Shown here piece by piece: positions 9,801 through 17,293 of a DNA stretch of 64,000 bases. The position numbers and the translations under genes are program-made. Under the pieces are notes generated by a model. It did not search any database and was not told where the DNA came from. It saw only the letters and a list, made by a program, of their open reading frames with translations. This stretch comes from Lawsonibacter asaccharolyticus (lineage in GTDB: Bacteria > Bacillota > Clostridia > Oscillospirales > Oscillospiraceae), in NCBI GenBank assembly GCA_003112755.1, contig BFBT01000001.1, forward strand, positions 1,674,001-1,738,000, written 5' to 3'. Each line of letters opens with the position of its first letter. The first letter of the stretch is position 1.

Positions 9801-10991
9801 AAGGCTCAGGTCGTGGGCAAGGGCGATGTCTCCATGGACCCCGCCGGCAACATCACCGTGACCTGGAAGAATGGCGATACCAACAAGCCCGGTCCCGACG
9901 AGGCCGTTGAGAACGTCAAGACATTCCTGAAGGCCGCTGGCTGGAAGGGCGACATCACTGTCACCAAGCAGGGCGTCAACTATGTCTTTACCGGCAAGGA
10001 CAGCTACGGCTGGGACGCTCAGGCCACCTGGGATACCGCTAACAACTTCTATGAGGTCATCGCTGTGTCCGTCAACGGTACCGGCGTGGAGGTGAAGAAA
10101 GGCTCCAACGTTACCGCTGCCTTCACCGCCCTCGGGCTGACTGCCGCCGGCAACATCGTGAACGCCGCTACCAAAGCCAAGGTACTCGGCACCGATGTTG
10201 CGGACGACGGGACTGCCTATGCCGACAAGTACATCGCCCTGACCGTGAGTACTGAGACCACCTACGGTCTGGCCGATGACAAGGTCGGTGCTGACAAATT
10301 CGGCTCCGGCGCCGGCAACTACTACAATGTTGGGGGAGCCGTCTACAAGGCCCTGGCCGACGTGACCTACGGGGACCTGGACAGCGACACCGACTACAAT
10401 GCCACCGTCGTCGATGGCAACAAGGGGTACTACAAGCTGACCGAGAACGGCCAGGCCGACAAGTACCTGAAGGCAAACGCTGATGCCCTCACTGGCCTGA
10501 CTGCCAGCACGAAGGTTCTGCTGAAGAACGACGCCACTGGCGCGGTGACCGCCGTGGACGTGTCCAGCAACAAGATTACCATGCCCGCCTACGACGCCAC
10601 CGTGCGGCTGAAGGATGCCTATCAGCTGACTGCTCTGGACCTGTCCACTCCCCAGCTGGGTTCTGACGTGGAGCAGACCTGGTCTGAGAACGTGGTGAAG
10701 GCTGACGACGGCAAGTACTACGCCGCGGCCGGCGCTGTCACCGTGACTCTGAGCAACGTGTCCATCAAGCAGACTGGCGTCAACCTTATCCTGACTGTGG
10801 GCGGCACCGGCGCGAGCCTGAAGGGCTGCGATCTAGCTGCCACTGAGGTTGCCGGAAAGTATGCCGACGCCGTGCTGGGCACCGGTAAGATCACCGTGGA
10901 GGCCGACACGACCTACACTGGCACCATCACTCTGGGCCTGAACGTGGGCAGCTCTGCTACGGAAATCACCCTGACTTGGGGTAACAGCTGA
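6825..10991 (+). CDS. Secreted SLH-domain surface protein, copy 1
   Basis: A 1388-residue cell-surface protein. Signal peptide residues 1-27 (MRNLKRALSLALASVMLLGM, ending GSSA). Three SLH modules follow at about 33-84, 97-147 and 155-198 (FTDVPAWAEGYVNL; TRAEMAVIICTML), predicted to anchor the protein to pyruvylated secondary wall polymer. The rest is a beta-rich, Asp/Thr/Gly-rich extracellular region with no recognised enzyme domain; residues ~890-980 resemble a bacterial surface repeat fold. The start is ATG 6825 with AGGAGG eight bases upstream. Residues 1-325 are almost identical to copy 3 (51125) and residues 1-213 to copy 2 (25103); beyond that the copies diverge. Ligand unknown; S-layer or adhesin role is inferred. 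Confidence 0.88.
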   Translation: MRNLKRALSLALASVMLLGMMVVGSSAKGIDDFTDKAEIVNQDAVAVTSAIGMFEGYEDGSFGPENVVTRAEMAVIICTMLYGAGVNVNQFAETNVFTDVPAWAEGYVNLCSSLGIVAGVGEGKFDPNATVTTAQAVLMLCRALGYFQNAADFGDNWMLAATAKGTALGLYGDLKLTAEAGLTRDNVAELVFNALTKAVPVQYNELLGVYYNENKGILYSLTYYYTDTLGYKNFDLVYKTNENTDYGRPGTTWGIGSYRMDGSPSGEGNKEGVLNEDGSLIPERVKMTSDDEIITVADTPDFTYTANTKENVIYKAVGKSVVDDYAWNIYVDGAEQAGDDLAPANDKDTDYTYTAKGATTEIYVDDVNETVTVVMINYYMAEVTKVKDGENTVRVLSNATKTSPIDERTIAANGFAVDEYVVITVDVDDDGDSFVASIDAPATAEGSVSYVSKLSEAEGNKDGQYAKLDDGNKYTYSKYTASDLDDINMEHPTLDVNYRLYLDPNGYVLGFLALDNYYENYLYVESAASYLNSIDAKVIFTDGTEKQVKIDDEYIDGTKISNEIGMANVGNAYDDSSNPGLVGRAYAYTESDGVYTLRPVWPSMIDTGRPGTGTLAKDYYKNYRDVSVDVTVNYAAGTAGETAAQVNAKNTVIKSGAAYITANGTTYIVDKDTKFVDVDENQVYTGFENVPDYIADSTVDGGKVSFWAIDTRSTDGVAEVIFIYEGEASNSNDVYFYSATGSFETHSRNENYKTHDVYVDGEKQTMNFTPAGHKDQNGDEVGLGLYRVNKTDGKGFVTDITKITSFENVVSVGGNSFSLGTSAPKQYITDKDTVIVVATYDRKDNGSLKDPVVSLGSLKDMNVAKDKNGNIIDDYNTVVYVANTSDSGRIADLVYIVKTEKAVYDNTVTFTNYAGGTYTLAVQSTNAQDNGDGTVGINDNQTLKFKITPKTVGTTTYELVSVKLGDEVLTADTNDVYSVKVGTKDLTIDVTTKAQVVGKGDVSMDPAGNITVTWKNGDTNKPGPDEAVENVKTFLKAAGWKGDITVTKQGVNYVFTGKDSYGWDAQATWDTANNFYEVIAVSVNGTGVEVKKGSNVTAAFTALGLTAAGNIVNAATKAKVLGTDVADDGTAYADKYIALTVSTETTYGLADDKVGADKFGSGAGNYYNVGGAVYKALADVTYGDLDSDTDYNATVVDGNKGYYKLTENGQADKYLKANADALTGLTASTKVLLKNDATGAVTAVDVSSNKITMPAYDATVRLKDAYQLTALDLSTPQLGSDVEQTWSENVVKADDGKYYAAAGAVTVTLSNVSIKQTGVNLILTVGGTGASLKGCDLAATEVAGKYADAVLGTGKITVEADTTYTGTITLGLNVGSSATEITLTWGNS

Positions 10992-11029
10992 TTTGTTCCG
11001 CTGAACGGCACACAGGTATTGAGCAAGGA

Positions 11030-11055
11030 GGACCCCGGGCAGATGCCCGGGGTCC
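11030..11055 (+). terminator. Stem-loop after SLH gene 1
   Basis: A perfect 11-bp stem GGACCCCGGGC/GCCCGGGGTCC with loop AGAT, 38 bases after the stop codon. There is no clear T tract after it, but an equally strong stem occupies the same place after both other SLH genes. Confidence 0.65.
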
Positions 11056-11171
11056 CCAGCTTGTCGGAAAAGCCTAGCAGAATTTGCGCCCACAGGCGCG
11101 AATCCAGTTCTAAGCTGTTTTACCTGGTGATATGCGCGTCGGGGAAAACGCTTCTCAGGCTACAGGTGTGA

Positions 11172-11300
11172 GTTTTGTCCGCCTACGGCGAACAAAACCT
11201 GCGTGCGGCAGCCTGCAATTTTCTTGCAAAAGTGGCTTTGCCACTTTTGCGGCAGTCACGGCTGCTCCCCAGGCTGATGCCTTGGGAGCAGCTCCTTTTT
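11172..11300. other. Cluster of three hairpins in the 335-base gap after SLH gene 1
   Basis: Three inverted repeats in 130 bases: 11172-11198 (GTTTTGT plus CGCC pairing with GGCG plus ACAAAAC), 11226-11250 (perfect 11-bp GCAAAAGTGGC/GCCACTTTTGC, loop TTT), and 11262-11291 (CTGCTCCC plus AGGC pairing with GCCT plus GGGAGCAG, followed by CTCCTTTTT). The last has terminator form on the plus strand. No gene is supported in 10992-11326, and this segment is not shared with cassettes 2 or 3. Confidence 0.6.
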
Positions 11301-11326
11301 CATCCTGCCTCGATTGGAAAAAGGCA

Positions 11327-11749
11327 TCACGAGCCGACTTCCAGGAAAGCTATGACCGTATAATTTTTCCCCAGCTCATTTCCAGATAAGGAATCGCTGT
11401 CAGCAAAACGGGACCAGGAAAGGGTGTTGCCCTCCCAGACGGCCGCGGGCATCCCTGAGGCACTGCCGCTTTGCCGCAAATAGAGAAACGGGACCCCCTG
11501 GACCCCGCACCACCAGGTGACTACGCCTCCCATTCCAATGACCAGCAAGGGCTTTTGAGGAAAAACAAGCGATTGCCCATCTCCTCCCGTTCCTGTGTAG
11601 GACATAAAATACATCCGACAGTTGCACTGCGCCAGCTGGTGGAGCGCCCCGTCGATCTTGGCGTTGTCGGAGTTGAAGTCCACCCGCTCCACCTTGTCCG
11701 CGGCCTCCCACTGGGAGAGCCCATAATACTGAGTCTGTCCGCTTACCAT
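11327..11749 (-). CDS. Phage tail-fibre-like protein, copy 1
   Basis: A 140-residue protein on the minus strand, convergent with SLH gene 1. The N-terminal ~35 residues (SGQTQYYGLSQWEAADKVER, then VDFNSDNAKIDGAL) are the adaptor motif seen at the start of many clostridial prophage tail-fibre proteins. The C-terminus (YFMSYTGTGGDGQSLVFPQK, later LSWSRFADSD and KNYTVIAFLE) resembles the beta-rich tip domain of such fibres. AGGAGGGA precedes ATG 11749. No other phage genes are nearby. Same N-terminus and upstream leader as the genes at 28557 and 54994, with a different C-terminus. Function unknown; secretion signal absent. Confidence 0.7.
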   Translation of the reverse strand: MVSGQTQYYGLSQWEAADKVERVDFNSDNAKIDGALHQLAQCNCRMYFMSYTGTGGDGQSLVFPQKPLLVIGMGGVVTWWCGVQGVPFLYLRQSGSASGMPAAVWEGNTLSWSRFADSDSLSGNELGKNYTVIAFLEVGS

Positions 11750-11772
11750 AAAAAATCCCTCCTGTCCTGACT

Positions 11773-11793
11773 GGGCCCGGCAGATCCGGACCC
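11773..11793 (-). promoter_or_regulatory. Leader hairpin of tail-fibre-like gene, copy 1
   Basis: GGGTCCGG/CCGGGCCC, 8 bp with one U-G pair and a 5-base loop, in the minus-strand leader. The same hairpin occurs at 28802-28822 and 55800-55820. Confidence 0.5.
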
Positions 11794-11959
11794 GCTCAAA
11801 ACCGGAGGGAAAAGCTGTTTTGTGAGACGTTTCAATACAAATTATGGAAGTGAAGCGGAACTGCGCCCATTTCTGCCCCGCCTGTGCGGAAGCCCCGGTA
11901 TTGAGAGAGGCGGCCCGATGGCGGCGCCGCGCCTCCTCCTTCTCTCTGCGGCTCCCATT

Positions 11960-12158
11960 TCACCCGTGCAGGGCGGACTCCTGTTCCATGGCGGTGAAGA
12001 AGGGGACGCCGAGATGGCTGTAAAAGGCCAGATAGATGATGATATCCCTGGGTGCGTGGATGTCACCGATCTCAGCGCCGATGTGCTTGATCACCGATCC
12101 GGATGTCCCAGCACTGGTTGGACAGACGCCCAATGCTTTTCGAGATGGTTTTTACCGA
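11960..12158 (-). pseudogene. Truncated copy of the Spo0A-C-like gene
   Basis: Matches the 3' half of the intact minus-strand gene at 55987-56391 almost base for base (IYLAFYSHLGVPFF and following to the stop). It carries an 11-base deletion near 12095-12105 that shifts the frame, and the homology ends abruptly at 12158, so the 5' half is missing. A dead remnant marking the right end of cassette 1. Confidence 0.75.
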
Positions 12159-12273
12159 AGACTTATTATACCTCAAGACCTCATCATGCAGTCTGCATCA
12201 TACGCAAAGTACCAGACTGTAAGTAAACGAGAGCTCATCTCCGGCTTTCCTCCAAGCATCTCTTGTACCAAAT

Positions 12274-12323
12274 ATAAAAATACCGGCTGTCCTGGTAAAG
12301 CTCAGGGCAGCCGGTATTTCTTT
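12274..12323. terminator. Terminator downstream of the catabolic operon
   Basis: A 17-bp stem (AAATACCGGCTG plus CCTG pairing with CAGG plus CAGCCGGTATTT, one wobble) with T-rich flanks on both strands. It lies about 170 bases beyond the rpiB-like stop codon and closes the minus-strand operon. No gene is seen in 12159-12489. Confidence 0.8.
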
Positions 12324-12489
12324 AATGCGCAGTGCCAGACCGATCCCCGCAGGCCTCTGTACAAAACTCAGCGGAAAATTTCTGGACTAATCTCCGAAGC
12401 GGCTTCCCACATCTGCCCACAGGCTGCAATGAGAGACTTATCATCAAAGCTCATGACCTTATGAGAGGCAGGAGGCCAAGCCTGTTTCA

Positions 12490-12930
12490 TCACCGCTCAT
12501 AGGCGGCAATTCGATCTATCTTTGGCTGAGATGCGCACCCGGGAGTAAACTCGGAGGAGAGAAAGGTCTCGGCCAGTCTTTCCATCAGCCGGATTCCAAT
12601 GGTAAAGGCACCAAAGCAGGCAATATTTGCGTTGTTGCTCTTCCTGGCACGCTCGGCGGAGTACACATCGGTGATCAGCGCGGCATAGGCGCCTTTTACT
12701 TTATTTGCCGCAATAGACACACCAAGCCCCGTACCACAAATCAGAATTCCGCGGTCATACTCTTTTCTGGAAACAGCTTCGGCAACTTTTATTGCAACAT
12801 TTGCATAAATCGGATCATCGCTCCCAAAGTCAGTAAGCAAAAATCCTTTTTGCCCCAAGTATTGCATCAGGGCGGCTTTCGCAGACGCCGCATTTGGGTC
12901 ACAGCCAACCGCAATTTTCAGCATCGCCAT
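12490..12930 (-). CDS. RpiB/LacA/LacB-family sugar-phosphate isomerase
   Basis: A 146-residue aldose/ketose phosphate isomerase of the RpiB fold. Visible signatures are IAVGCDPNAA near the N-terminus, the active-site segment GILICGTGLGVSIAANKVKG, and SNNANIACFGAFTIG. The family interconverts ribose-5-P/ribulose-5-P or tetrose and hexose phosphates. Last gene of the minus-strand operon, 16 bases after dhaL, which suggests it acts on a phosphorylated ketose made by the DhaKL-type kinase, as EryI-type isomerases do in tetritol pathways (inference). Two ATGs (12930 and 12924) share one ribosome binding site; the first is used. Confidence 0.85.
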   Translation of the reverse strand: MAMLKIAVGCDPNAASAKAALMQYLGQKGFLLTDFGSDDPIYANVAIKVAEAVSRKEYDRGILICGTGLGVSIAANKVKGAYAALITDVYSAERARKSNNANIACFGAFTIGIRLMERLAETFLSSEFTPGCASQPKIDRIAAYER

Positions 12931-12946
12931 ATTCCTTTCCTGTATG

Positions 12947-13591
12947 TCAGTTCTCCAGTACGGACTTCATTCCATCTGCCATGGCCTGCAGGAGAATGCA
13001 GCAGGAGGTGGCTCCGGCGTCCAGCACACCGCGGGAACGCTCTCCCAGCCGTGCCGCCCTCCCATACTTCGCCGTCAGGTCTTTCGTAGACTGCTTTCCC
13101 TGCTCCGCGACCTGCTTCATCTCCTCCAATGCTGCAGAAAAATCCGTTTGGGCATTTGCTGCTTCACGGACATATTGGCAAACAGGATAAAGCGTATCGA
13201 CGAGAGTCTTGTCACCGGGACGGGCGTCAACAATCTTATAAAGCCCATCCAGGCCGGAGCGGAGCATTTCACTGAATGTTTCCAGCGTAATATCCTCAAC
13301 ATCTTCTATGACAGAGGACATTTCCATGAAAATGGTGCCGTATATCGGCCCCATGGACCCGCCGATTTTATTCAGCAGAACAGATCCCAGATCGAACAGT
13401 CCGTCTGAAAGCGAAGTGTCTTGATCCCCCAGCTGTTCTTCGTACAAGGTAAATCCCTTGTTCATGTTCATGCCGTGGTCGCCGTCGCCGATTAGTCCGT
13501 CCACATCTCCCAGCAGCTGCTTGTTTTGCTGTATAGAGTGGACCATTGCCAATAAAATACCACGACCGTTTTTGTTTTTTACCACCGACAT
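12947..13591 (-). CDS. dhaL: DhaL-type ADP/ATP-binding kinase subunit
   Basis: A 214-residue nucleotide-binding subunit of the dihydroxyacetone-kinase family. It shows the Mg-nucleotide aspartates in LLGDVDGLIGDGDHGMNMNK, the GGSMGPIYGTIF turn, and PGDKTLVDTLYP. ATG 13591 has GAGGGA six bases upstream, and the gene starts 10 bases after dhaK ends. No DhaM phosphotransferase subunit is encoded in the window, so the pair may be ATP-dependent or may borrow a PTS partner elsewhere. Substrate probably a short ketose or ketose derivative. Confidence 0.88.
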   Translation of the reverse strand: MSVVKNKNGRGILLAMVHSIQQNKQLLGDVDGLIGDGDHGMNMNKGFTLYEEQLGDQDTSLSDGLFDLGSVLLNKIGGSMGPIYGTIFMEMSSVIEDVEDITLETFSEMLRSGLDGLYKIVDARPGDKTLVDTLYPVCQYVREAANAQTDFSAALEEMKQVAEQGKQSTKDLTAKYGRAARLGERSRGVLDAGATSCCILLQAMADGMKSVLEN

Positions 13592-13601
13592 TTCTGTTCC
13601 C

Positions 13602-14615
13602 TCAATTCTGTTTGAAACCCATCGTCCAGGCATCCATATCCATCAATTCTTTCAGCTCCTCATCCAGCTTCATAACAGTCACCGTAGCTCCCATCATGTC
13701 CAGTGAGGTAAAGAAATTCCCAGCATAATGGCGATAGATCCGAATCCCCTTCTCCTCCAGGATGGATTCGATCTCATGATAGAGGACATAGACCTCCATC
13801 AAAGGTGTAGCCCCTAAGCCGGACACCAGTACGGCAACCTCGTCCCCACTCTGGAAGGGATAATCAGGCAGCACGATGTCGAGCATGCGCTTGGCCATCT
13901 GCTTCGCGCTTTCGATCGGACAAACTTCAATGCCCGGTTCCCCATGGTGCCCGATCCCGACCTCCATGGTTCCCTCTTTGATCTCGAAGTTCGGATGCCC
14001 CACTGCGGGAAGAGTACATGGGGTCAGGCCGATCCCAACGCTTCTGCAGTGGTCGATCGCCTTCTGTGCCGCGGAGATGACCTCATCTAATGTACCGCCC
14101 TTTGCCGCCTTAGCTCCTGCGCATTTCCACATAAAAATCTCGCCGGCAACGCCACGACGCTTTTCCCGCTGATCTTTTGGCGCAGATGCCACATCATCGT
14201 TTGCGACCACAGTCTTTACGGTCAGCCCTTCACGTTTGGCCATCTTGACCGCCATTTTTACATTCATGTTGTCGCCGGAGTAGTTTCCGTACAGGCAGGC
14301 GATACCCCGGCCGCCGTCAGCGGCGCGGAAAGCCTCCAGGAAAGCCAGCGCTGCCGGGGAGGAACATATCTCCCCCACCGCAGCAGCATCACACATATTT
14401 TTTCCGACATAACCGATAAAGGCCGGTTTATGCCCAGAGCCGCCCCCCGTAACGATCCCAACCTTATCCGCGATGGGCGCATCCACTGCAGCTACAACGC
14501 CTCTTGGATTTTCCTCTCCGGTTTTGACCAATTTTACGATATCACTATGGCATTTTACGAAGCCGGCAAGCATTTCATCAACAATATCGTCCGGATTGTT
14601 CATGATTCGTTGCAT
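13602..14615 (-). CDS. dhaK: DhaK-type substrate-binding kinase subunit
   Basis: A 337-residue DhaK-family subunit that binds its ketone substrate covalently through a histidine. The glycine-rich GGGSGHKPAFIGYVG lies near residue 57 and the hemiaminal-forming histidine is in GIGHHGEPG (residues ~221-228). GGGGAGGA lies seven bases before ATG 14615. Together with dhaL and the RpiB-like gene it forms a kinase/isomerase module at the end of the operon. The wider context (isomerase-like gene, flavin dehydrogenase) argues for a substrate other than plain dihydroxyacetone, such as a tetrulose; that is inference. Confidence 0.88.
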   Translation of the reverse strand: MQRIMNNPDDIVDEMLAGFVKCHSDIVKLVKTGEENPRGVVAAVDAPIADKVGIVTGGGSGHKPAFIGYVGKNMCDAAAVGEICSSPAALAFLEAFRAADGGRGIACLYGNYSGDNMNVKMAVKMAKREGLTVKTVVANDDVASAPKDQREKRRGVAGEIFMWKCAGAKAAKGGTLDEVISAAQKAIDHCRSVGIGLTPCTLPAVGHPNFEIKEGTMEVGIGHHGEPGIEVCPIESAKQMAKRMLDIVLPDYPFQSGDEVAVLVSGLGATPLMEVYVLYHEIESILEEKGIRIYRHYAGNFFTSLDMMGATVTVMKLDEELKELMDMDAWTMGFKQN

Positions 14616-14700
14616 AATTTATCCTCCCCTTGTGTTCAATCATCAGCAGGAAGTCTGTCCCCGTGCACAGTCATTACCCCGCGGCAAAAATCGCAGCAGA

Positions 14701-15660
14701 TTACATCTTCACCATAGAATCAAGCGCCTCTTGCACCCAGCGGACACGGGCATGATCCACGGTTTCCAGCAATGAGCAGTCCGCGGCTACGATCAATCCG
14801 TCGGCCCCCGCCTCCCGGACGATCTCCTTTGTGTGCTCTATAACGGCCTTACGATCTGCCAGATAGATCGGGCTGCCTTCTTTGTTATTGAAACCGCCCA
14901 TGACCGCCTTTTTCTTTGTGAAATATTTGCGTCCATCCTGCAGGGATAATTTATCGGTATGGACATCCCAATGCATTGCCGCACAGGGAAAGTCCTTCCA
15001 ATTTTCCAGCCTATTGGGCACTCCCCAATATCCGCACAGATGAATGATGTTATACGGAGAGAGACGATTTGCCTCCTGCACCAGTGACAGGTCATAGGGC
15101 CGGAGCAGTTCATGATAGCACGCTCCGGTAAAGCCGTTCAAATCATTATTCTGCATCGGCAGAAACATGCCGGTCACACCAGCGTCTGAGATCAGCCGGT
15201 GCATAAACTCCATTTTGAACTCGTTCACCCTGGTTATCGCCTCAAACAGGGCGGGCTCGCGCCGTTCCAAATGGTCATAGACCAGTTCATCGCTCGTAGA
15301 ACTCCTCAGTGTGGACACCGGATTGAAAACATTGTAAAAAACAGCCGTTTCATCCTGAATTGCTTCCCGAAGCCGCTTGATATGGGTAAGCTGATCCTGT
15401 ACAAACGGATCATCCATACTCGGCAGCGCAATGTGCCTCCAGTCACATGGGCGCTGGACATTCAGGTCGGGAAGAGCTACAAAGCCATCACACATCATTT
15501 TTATAAAGTCTTCGCCAGTCTCCCGATAAAAACGGACATGTGAATCCACAAAGTTTTCCTTTTCCATATCGGCCCCCACAAAGTGGTGCCAGAACACCAT
15601 AGGCGGACGGTCCACCGGCAAACCCTGCAATGCCCGAAGGGTCCGTTCCTTACGGTCCAT
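14701..15660 (-). CDS. Uroporphyrinogen decarboxylase (URO-D) family protein
   Basis: A 319-residue URO-D-fold protein (MDRKERTLRALQGLPVDRPP at the N-terminus). It is shorter and more divergent than HemE, and no haem genes are nearby. In anaerobes this family includes corrinoid-dependent methyltransferases (MtaA/CmuA type) and demethylases. The HLCGYWG segment is the position where methyltransferase members carry a zinc-ligand His/Cys pair, but this is not a proof. AAGGAGG precedes ATG 15660. Embedded between a transporter gene and dhaK, it probably acts on the pathway substrate rather than on porphyrins. Confidence 0.75.
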   Translation of the reverse strand: MDRKERTLRALQGLPVDRPPMVFWHHFVGADMEKENFVDSHVRFYRETGEDFIKMMCDGFVALPDLNVQRPCDWRHIALPSMDDPFVQDQLTHIKRLREAIQDETAVFYNVFNPVSTLRSSTSDELVYDHLERREPALFEAITRVNEFKMEFMHRLISDAGVTGMFLPMQNNDLNGFTGACYHELLRPYDLSLVQEANRLSPYNIIHLCGYWGVPNRLENWKDFPCAAMHWDVHTDKLSLQDGRKYFTKKKAVMGGFNNKEGSPIYLADRKAVIEHTKEIVREAGADGLIVAADCSLLETVDHARVRWVQEALDSMVKM

Positions 15661-15788
15661 TTTCTCTACCTCCTTGTATCAGACCAGCACCGTTTGTGAG
15701 CTGTCCCTGCGGAAACAGCATAGAGATTGGGAATGACTGTACCTGCCGGAGCGGGATATCTGCGCTTCCGACAGGCACAGCCAAAGGA

Positions 15789-17204
15789 TCACACACAAGA
15801 GCTATGTTGTGAATCCTTCTGTGCTTCCGACGGACAATACATAGGATTTGTGGGACTGACCTTGCAGACCTTTCTCTTCCACACTTTCAGGAAAAAGATA
15901 GAAGCGACCCAGAGGAGACCGTAAACCACAACCACGCCCAGGTAAGACCATTCCGCACCGGTCGACAACAGTACAGGTCCCAAGGAAAGCGCGGTAATTT
16001 CCACCACATGTTCAAAGGGAGTCAAGATCGCAGTATCGCTCAGAGCGGTGCTCCGGTTATTCGGATCGACTACGCGCAGCAGACAGAAGCCCGTAGCAAA
16101 CGTGCCCGTGGCATAACCCCAGTTGAACAATCCGCGTTCAAACCAATCCTTGCCGATCAGATGGGGGCCGCAGAACCAGAACCACACTACCATCCAGACA
16201 GTAAAGGCCAGCATCAGCAGCAGGAAGGGGGCCGCATATTTGATGATAACGTCCACCTGGACCATCGCCAGGCTGAATACCACCACATAGTCAGAGATCA
16301 GATTGCCGAATCCGTTGATCACCTTAGGGTCCACCGAGTCGTTGACCTTCGTCGCCTGGAAAACATAGTACAAAATCAAGGACACAAAAAATGCGATCGA
16401 AAATTCAGGGAGCTCGATCCCCAGCGCTTTGCTGCCGTAAATCGTAATGATATGTGCCAGCCCGGTGGGGATCATGATAAGGGCCAAGTGCCACGCCAAG
16501 GGCTCCAACGTAATGGAGGCGATCGTCTCCTCACCAATGGAGCCGCGCTTGCCCTTGGGGATAATTCCGGTAAGGAGCTCCCGGCTGATCGTATCTGTAT
16601 TCTCGATATAAGATGTATATCCCCTTTTTGTCGCCAGCTTGGTCATGATAATGCCGCCGATCAGCCCCAAAAGCATGCCGTAGGCAGCCGCTGTGATACC
16701 CAGTCCAGTAAAATCAGAGAATCCATACTTATCCAGCACCTGGCCGGCCGCAATGGCTGGGCCGGTACCGCCAAGGAAGGAGACGGGGATCAGCCACCCA
16801 AATGCAGGATGCAGGTCACCGCTGGTATGCAGACGGGAGAGAAGGAGTATGGAAAGGATCATGGGAACGGAAAACTGTACAGCCCAGTTGATCTGGCGAT
16901 AGACACAGTAACCGGCAATATCCTTGGCCCGTTTTTTCCCTTCGCCCTTTTTGATCCCCAGTCCCTGGAGGCCAATGGTGGCAAAAAGGACTGTGATCAG
17001 TGCACCGGCATAGTCCCCGCACAGACTGGTCAGGGGAACGATCTTCAGGCCATAAGGTCCAACTACCCAGGCAATAAAACCAGCGATCAGGCTGACCGGG
17101 ATAAAGAAGTTCTGGAGTATTTTAACATGCTCACGAATGATCTTTGCCACGAAGAGAATAACGGATACCCAAAAGAAGTCCATAATTACTGAGTAAAAAT
17201 CCAC
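15789..17204 (-). CDS. GltS-family sodium/carboxylate symporter
   Basis: A 471-residue membrane protein with ~12 hydrophobic segments and the paired glycine-rich re-entrant motifs of the sodium/glutamate symporter family (SFLGGTGPAIAAGQVLDKYG and FNWGYATGTFATGFCLLRVV). The start is GTG 17204 with GGGAGGGA six bases upstream; the next in-frame ATG, seven codons later, lacks a site. The C-terminal tail is cytoplasmic and basic. As the only transporter in the operon it is the probable importer of the substrate, likely an amino-acid-like or other carboxylated compound. Confidence 0.82.
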   Translation of the reverse strand: MDFYSVIMDFFWVSVILFVAKIIREHVKILQNFFIPVSLIAGFIAWVVGPYGLKIVPLTSLCGDYAGALITVLFATIGLQGLGIKKGEGKKRAKDIAGYCVYRQINWAVQFSVPMILSILLLSRLHTSGDLHPAFGWLIPVSFLGGTGPAIAAGQVLDKYGFSDFTGLGITAAAYGMLLGLIGGIIMTKLATKRGYTSYIENTDTISRELLTGIIPKGKRGSIGEETIASITLEPLAWHLALIMIPTGLAHIITIYGSKALGIELPEFSIAFFVSLILYYVFQATKVNDSVDPKVINGFGNLISDYVVVFSLAMVQVDVIIKYAAPFLLLMLAFTVWMVVWFWFCGPHLIGKDWFERGLFNWGYATGTFATGFCLLRVVDPNNRSTALSDTAILTPFEHVVEITALSLGPVLLSTGAEWSYLGVVVVYGLLWVASIFFLKVWKRKVCKVSPTNPMYCPSEAQKDSQHSSCV

Positions 17205-17293
17205 AGTAGTCCCTCCCTTTCGATCAATAATTTTTTATAGATCCATCCCTTTTCTGTGTACTTCAGGCCGAGAAGATGCGGCACTTTCAATCT

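Larger units (their letters stand above)
6553..12158 (+). repeat. SLH cassette, copy 1
   Basis: First of three long imperfect repeats (others 24831-28917 and 50853-56196). The left arm is a leader plus SLH N-terminal coding sequence, near-identical to the other copies. The interior diverges. The right arm (about 11680 onward) again matches the other copies: the start of a convergent tail-fibre-like gene and its leader. Similarity to copy 3 continues to base 12158 and stops abruptly. No transposase or terminal inverted repeats bound the unit. Confidence 0.85.

Noticed and set aside
11327..11749. A prophage at cassettes 1-3
   Set aside because: Only fibre-like genes are present; no portal, capsid, terminase, tail tube, lysis or intact integrase genes flank them.
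14701..15660. HemE, uroporphyrinogen decarboxylase of haem synthesis
   Set aside because: Divergent sequence, short length, and a sugar/amine catabolic operon context make a haem role unlikely.
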